A stretch of DNA of 11,753 bases, taken from contig NW_017382950.1 of assembly GCF_000006565.2 (NCBI RefSeq), positions 1 to 11,753 of the forward strand. Reading direction: 5' to 3'. The translations under genes were made by a program, and so were the position numbers. The notes beneath the pieces were generated by a model that saw only the letters and a program-made list of their open reading frames with translations, did no database searches and was not told where the DNA came from. This document shows positions 8,422 through 11,753 of this stretch, in pieces (position 1 is the first letter of the stretch; every line of letters begins with the position of its first letter). Origin of the DNA: Toxoplasma gondii ME49 (Eukaryota; Apicomplexa; Conoidasida; Eucoccidiorida; Sarcocystidae).

Positions 8422-8769
8422 TTATTGTCTGCTGCGACTCACCGTCACTCTACTTCTTGACATATCGAGACTGAAATGTGTACAACTGAGAATAAATCGT
8501 CCATCACAAAATCCACTGTCGTTAATATACGAATAGATGGAACTATGTATTCCGTGGAGCCTACCATGGGATAGCTGGCGCAGCTCCGTTAGGTACAGAA
8601 TCCCGGACGACGAAGCACAGGAAGAAGCGAAATTCTCACGCCCATCCTCGTCGAGTAGAAAGAGGACCTGCAGTGCATTGCCGCTGAAATTTCGCCTTCC
8701 ATTCATTACGCCATTGAGGCTCCGCGTGTGGTGGCCACTGACAAGAGGAGGCCACTGCTTTGTCGGCAT
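8422..8769 (-). CDS. Antisense candidate ORF, family 2 copy 1
   Basis: A 115-codon frame from ATG at 8769 to TAA at 8422, opposite the 164-codon plus frame. Its stop overlaps an AATAAA on the minus strand (8421-8426), which could serve as a poly(A) signal. The protein has a Ser-rich middle (ASSCASSSG) and no known domain. Compared with copy 2 it has four replacement changes in its last ~35 residues. Its codon third positions coincide with those of the plus frame, so openness of one frame helps keep the other open. I list it only because the strand of any ancestral gene is uncertain. Confidence 0.2.
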   Translation of the reverse strand: MPTKQWPPLVSGHHTRSLNGVMNGRRNFSGNALQVLFLLDEDGRENFASSCASSSGILYLTELRQLSHGRLHGIHSSIYSYINDSGFCDGRFILSCTHFSLDMSRSRVTVSRSRQ

Positions 8770-9031
8770 GCTCCTCGCACTGAACCAACCCCAGACAGTG
8801 GTGGAGAACCATATTCAGAAAGGAAAGTGTATAGTGAAATGCTGGAAGCGTCGTGACCTGAGTGTGGACCCTCCTACGATCTCAACCTGTACAAATGAGG
8901 CGTTAGTCTGTCAATACTACTGCATCAGGAACGCAGTGCCGCGGCCACCTCTCCACCTCGATATGAAGGTGTGGGCCCATCCGTCCGGCACTCAAATAGT
9001 CCCCATACCAACGCCAACAGAGATGCACTAA
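8537..9031 (+). CDS. Candidate ORF, 164 aa, family 2 copy 1
   Basis: Runs from ATG at 8537, directly after an in-frame TAG (8534-8536), to TAA at 9029-9031. The 164-residue product is identical to that of copy 2; the single DNA difference (ATC or ATT for Ile22) is synonymous. Visible features are a Trp-rich start (W7, W11, W14), an acidic patch DDEAQEE at 24-30, SSSSRKR at 37-43 and several cysteines near 110-140. There is no signal peptide or clear membrane helix. I recognise no family. The next frame starts 30 bases downstream in the same register, so the pair may be one ancestral gene split by the TAA. One synonymous change is too little to show selection. Confidence 0.33.
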   Translation: MELCIPWSLPWDSWRSSVRYRIPDDEAQEEAKFSRPSSSSRKRTCSALPLKFRLPFITPLRLRVWWPLTRGGHCFVGMLLALNQPQTVVENHIQKGKCIVKCWKRRDLSVDPPTISTCTNEALVCQYYCIRNAVPRPPLHLDMKVWAHPSGTQIVPIPTPTEMH

Positions 9032-9061
9032 TCTTTCTTCCTCCGATTTGGAATTTACTCA

Positions 9062-9663
9062 ATGATAAAGGCTGAGGCGGCTTCTGCGTCTGGCTGCTCA
9101 TCTACTCTTATGAGGCTGCAGCCATTGCGCGACAGTTTGCGCAGCGTCAGCGCTGCCTACCTCCCATTCCTGGAAGCGAAGTCCAACAGGAGGCTCCTCA
9201 AAAACGCACTGAACAACAACATGGCATCTTCGTAAGCGTTCGGACACGAGAGTATGTCCTTCGTGATGACATAGCGCTCGTCGGCCACGAGAATAGTGGA
9301 TTCTTGATCTTCCCCAACAAGTACTGCGATCTCGGCTTGCGGACAGACCGCTTCTTGACGGCGACCAATATACTTCGCCTCCGCCATCCGGCACACGCCT
9401 CCCTCGGTGGTCATTGCGAGGCGGTGAAGGACGTGCGCAGCCGCCTGCGACAAGCCATCGGCATTGGAACTGTTTCCTGCAGGCACGTGGCAGCACTCTC
9501 TGAGTCTTCTGCTAATTTCGCCTGGTTCAGCCGCTCGTTCGACAAATACACATCTACTCAAATCCGCCTCTGGGCCGACGGAGCAAACCTTCCCTGCCCA
9601 GTAACAAATGCCTACAGGGTACTCCCCGTCGCGTGCTCCCTGGACGTGCGGATTCTCTCTTGA
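9062..9663 (+). pseudogene. Frameshifted second frame, family 2 copy 1
   Basis: Counterpart of 10882-11484. ATG at 9062 opens the same frame, but copy 1 has ATGGCATCTTCG where copy 2 has ATGGCATTCTTCG, one T more. The frame therefore ends at TAA 9233-9235 after 57 codons. The remaining coding-like sequence continues in another register to TGA 9661-9663. A one-base deletion in copy 1 is the simplest explanation, because copy 2 keeps a 200-codon frame. A sequencing or consensus error at the TTCTT run is possible. Confidence 0.45.
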
Positions 9664-9935
9664 AACCCTCAGTTGCCACCGCGGTCACCACTGGGTCATG
9701 TCTGCCGTGCGTCCCCTACGGCCTGTGCGCGGATGCAGAAAAAATGCCGTGATGTCGCCGAGAAGGGTTAGGCGACGCAGTCGGGAAGCGTCTCGAGCCA
9801 TGATGATTGCCTCGGGCTCAGTGGGCTCAGTTTTGGATATCATCAGTAGCATCTTGACTAAAATGAAATCACCCACAAGACATGCACCTGACACACATCA
9901 AAGGCGCTTCAGTCGCCATGACATCGCAGTCGCGC

Positions 9936-10201
9936 ACTCACCGTCTCTTGTGTAACCTGGGAGACGCGCCCGAAGGTCTGTCGAGACAGACTGCTAGGCC
10001 GACGATTGCCGACAGCAGCAGGCGACGTAAACACCTGTGCCTGGGACCGTCATTGTATCGCTATAAACACACAGCAATTAACCCATCATCGAGGAAGGCT
10101 GGCGGGAACACAGCCGGAGTCGGTGCAAGTCCACAGGAGACGCCCATTACAGCAGGTGGCACTGATACAAACAAACGGAACAGGAAGAAAACCCACACAG
10201 C
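9936..10201. other. Junction between family 2 copies
   Basis: These bases join the right edge of copy 1 to the near-identical block of copy 2. The right part (about 10107-10201) is the diverged counterpart of 8271-8381. The left part resembles 8099-8270 only weakly (for example the ACTCACC...CTGGG order), so it is probably repeat DNA that has drifted or been replaced. No gene, RNA or regulatory element is recognised. Confidence 0.55.
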
Positions 10202-10241
10202 CAACATCGTCAGTTTGACGTACGTCGCGACATCAAACTAT

Positions 10242-10589
10242 TTATTGTCTGCTGCGACTCACCGTCACTCTACTTCTTGACATATCGAGATTGAAATGTG
10301 TACCACTGAGTATAAAGAGTCCATCACAAAATCCACTGTAGTTAATATACGAATAGATGGAACTATGTATTCCGTGGAGCCTACCATGGGATAGCTGGCG
10401 CAGCTCCGTTAGGTACAGAATTCCGGACGACGAAGCACAGGAAGAAGCGAAATTCTCACGCCCATCCTCGTCGAGTAGAAAGAGGACCTGCAGTGCATTG
10501 CCGCTGAAATTTCGCCTTCCATTCATTACGCCATTGAGGCTCCGCGTGTGGTGGCCACTGACAAGAGGAGGCCACTGCTTTGTCGGCAT
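10242..10589 (-). CDS. Antisense candidate ORF, family 2 copy 2
   Basis: Counterpart of 8422-8769 on the minus strand: 115 codons, with the same ATG and the same TAA overlapping AATAAA (10241-10246). It reads Y, L, G and N where copy 1 has D, R, C and S, all within the region where the two copies diverge. Nothing in the sequence favours this strand decisively. Confidence 0.2.
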   Translation of the reverse strand: MPTKQWPPLVSGHHTRSLNGVMNGRRNFSGNALQVLFLLDEDGRENFASSCASSSGILYLTELRQLSHGRLHGIHSSIYSYINYSGFCDGLFILSGTHFNLDMSRSRVTVSRSRQ

Positions 10590-10851
10590 GCTCCTCGCAC
10601 TGAACCAACCCCAGACAGTGGTGGAGAACCATATTCAGAAAGGAAAGTGTATAGTGAAATGCTGGAAGCGTCGTGACCTGAGTGTGGACCCTCCTACGAT
10701 CTCAACCTGTACAAATGAGGCGTTAGTCTGTCAATACTACTGCATCAGGAACGCAGTGCCGCGGCCACCTCTCCACCTCGATATGAAGGTGTGGGCCCAT
10801 CCGTCCGGCACTCAAATAGTCCCCATACCAACGCCAACAGAGATGCACTAA
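10357..10851 (+). CDS. Candidate ORF, 164 aa, family 2 copy 2
   Basis: Same 164-residue product as 8537-9031, from ATG at 10357 (just after an in-frame TAG) to TAA at 10849-10851. Ten sense codons separate that TAA from the ATG of the next frame, which has the same register. Together they form about 376 codons with one internal stop. There is no matching acceptor or donor that would obviously splice out the stop. Product unknown. Confidence 0.35.
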   Translation: MELCIPWSLPWDSWRSSVRYRIPDDEAQEEAKFSRPSSSSRKRTCSALPLKFRLPFITPLRLRVWWPLTRGGHCFVGMLLALNQPQTVVENHIQKGKCIVKCWKRRDLSVDPPTISTCTNEALVCQYYCIRNAVPRPPLHLDMKVWAHPSGTQIVPIPTPTEMH

Positions 10852-10881
10852 TCTTTCTTCCTCCGATTTGGAATTTACTCA

Positions 10882-11484
10882 ATGATAAAGGCTGAGGCGG
10901 CTTCTGCGTCTGGCTGCTCATCTACTCTTATGAGGCTGCAGCCATTGCGCGACAGTTTGCGCAGCGTCAGCGCTGCCTACCTCCCATTCCTGGAAGCGAA
11001 GTCCAACAGGAGGCTCCTCAAAAACGCACTGAACAACAACATGGCATTCTTCGTAAGCGTTCGGACACGAGAGTATGTCCTTCGTGATGACATAGCGCTC
11101 GTCGGCCACGAGAATAGTGGATTCTTGATCTTCCCCAACAAGTACTGCGATCTCGGCCTGCGGACAGACCGCTTCTTGACGGCGACCAATATACTTCGCC
11201 TCCGCCATCCGGCACACGCCTCCCTCGGTGGTCATTGCGAGGCGGTGAAGGACGTGCGCAGCCGCCTGCGACAAGCCATCGGCATTGGAACTGTTTCCTG
11301 CAGGCACGTGGCAGCACTCTCTGAGTCTTCTGCTAATTTCGCCTGGTTCAGCCGCTCGTTCGACAAATACACATCTACTCAAATCCGCCTCTGGGCCGAC
11401 GGAGCAAACCTTCCCTGCCCAGTAACAAATGCCTACAGGGTACTCCCCGTCGCGTGCTCCCTGGACGTGCGGATTCTCTCTTGA
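10882..11484 (+). CDS. Candidate ORF, 200 aa, family 2 copy 2
   Basis: Runs from ATG 10882 to TGA 11482-11484 and is the longest single ATG-started frame in the window. The product is Arg- and Ala-rich, starts with a low-complexity AEAASASGCSS stretch, and has no signal peptide, clear membrane segment or motif that I know. In the proposed ancient copy the Y-C...G....FLT spacing is kept in frame at 7528-7560. The antisense frame with aligned codons is also open over 11505-10918, so the strand is not settled. Copy 1 carries a frameshifted version. If any gene in this window is expressed, this pair of frames is the best candidate. Confidence 0.38.
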   Translation: MIKAEAASASGCSSTLMRLQPLRDSLRSVSAAYLPFLEAKSNRRLLKNALNNNMAFFVSVRTREYVLRDDIALVGHENSGFLIFPNKYCDLGLRTDRFLTATNILRLRHPAHASLGGHCEAVKDVRSRLRQAIGIGTVSCRHVAALSESSANFAWFSRSFDKYTSTQIRLWADGANLPCPVTNAYRVLPVACSLDVRILS

Positions 11485-11505
11485 AACCCTCAGTTGCCAC
11501 CGCGG
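10918..11505 (-). other. Open antisense frame without early ATG
   Basis: On the minus strand this frame is free of stops for 195 codons, from just after a TGA at 11506-11508 to a TGA at 10918-10920. The first ATG comes only at 11235, leaving 105 codons. Upstream of the 11506 TGA the same register is open for a further ~70 codons to 11715. Its translation is acidic in parts (for example LVGEDQEST) and not low in complexity. Because its codons align exactly with those of the plus frame, one strand's codon bias can hold the other open. Confidence 0.25.
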
Positions 11506-11753
11506 TCACCACTGGGTCATGTCTGCCGTGCGTCCCCTACGGCCTGTGCGCGGATGCAGAAAAAATGCCGTGACGTCGCCGAGAAGGGTTAGGCGACGCA
11601 GTCGGGAAGCGTCTCGAGCCATGATGATCGCTTCGGGCTCAGTGGGCTCAGTTTTGGGTACCATCAGTAGCATCTTGACTAAAATGAAATCACCCACAAG
11701 ACATGCACCTGACACACATCAAAGGCGCTTCAGTCGCAATATCACAGTCGCTC

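Larger units (their letters stand above)
8382..9935 (+). repeat. Family 2 direct repeat, copy 1
   Basis: Matches 10202-11753 at a constant offset of 1820, becoming 1821 after a one-base deletion near 9226. From about 8525 to 9750 I count only two substitutions and that one indel. The left edge (8382-8524) carries about a dozen differences and the right edge (9751-9935) a similar number, including small indels at the end. It contains two plus-strand frames and overlapping minus-strand frames. No terminal inverted repeats or target-site duplications are visible. Confidence 0.95.
10202..11753 (+). repeat. Family 2 direct repeat, copy 2 (reaches window end)
   Basis: Second copy of the 1.82 kb unit, same orientation as copy 1. 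Divergence from copy 1 rises again in the last ~50 bases before the window ends. The end of the unit and any further copies lie outside the window. It keeps the longest frames in the window, 10357-10851 and 10882-11484. Confidence 0.95.

Noticed and set aside
8537..9663. Translational readthrough or selenocysteine at the TAA between the 164- and 200-codon frames
   Set aside because: The stop is TAA, not TGA, and no stem-loop or readthrough context is evident; an ordinary nonsense mutation in a decaying gene is simpler.
1..11753. CRISPR array, rRNA or tRNA genes, telomere repeats
   Set aside because: No short regularly spaced repeats, no recognisable rRNA or tRNA sequence, and no run of TTTAGGG- or TTAGGG-type repeats; isolated AACCCT or GGGTTAG strings are single occurrences.

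Overview
The window looks like a repeat-rich, gene-poor stretch of a eukaryotic nuclear genome with roughly balanced base composition. There is no bacterial operon, no rRNA or tRNA gene, no CRISPR array and no recognisable transposase or reverse transcriptase. The repeats carry consensus-like GT-AG splice signals, and a 507-base block of N sits beside a tandem array, as in an unresolved eukaryotic scaffold. An apicomplexan of the coccidian type is one possibility, but that is a guess from general character only; no sequence here identifies the organism.

Layout. Bases 1-109 are a fragment of a ~1.1 kb tandem repeat (family 1), with its first 66 bases identical to the full copies. Bases 110-2445 hold no recognisable gene, but include a diverged direct repeat pair about 1.77 kb apart (near 252-329 and 2022-2100). 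Bases 2446-2952 are N. Bases 2953-6275 hold three head-to-tail family 1 units (A 1105 bp, B 1103 bp, C decaying in its second half), followed by a degenerate start of a fourth. Bases 6380-8270 look like single-copy DNA, but short collinear matches at a nearly constant offset of 1.79-1.80 kb mark part of this region as a very old copy of the second repeat. Bases 8382-9935 and 10202-11753 are two direct copies of a 1.82 kb unit (family 2). Their ~1.2 kb core is almost identical, while their edges are visibly more diverged.

Coding content. No protein family could be recognised. Both repeat families carry unusually long open frames that look like decayed or borderline genes. Family 1 has a ~283-codon frame broken by one TAA in unit A and open through that point in unit C. 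Family 2 has a 164-codon and a 200-codon frame in the same register, separated by one TAA and 30 bases, and the second is frameshifted in the left copy. Every family 1 unit also has a 124 bp exon-like module flanked by a good acceptor and a perfect GTGAGT donor. Substitutions among the family 1 copies are mostly amino-acid changing, which argues that these frames are not now under protein-level selection.

Best reading: two unrelated or distantly related long-period satellites, or segmental tandem duplications that once included genes, homogenised by unequal crossing-over and gene conversion and degenerating at the edges. Nothing seen proves a working biological system. The points most worth testing are the splice module, the ancestral frames and the old third copy of family 2.
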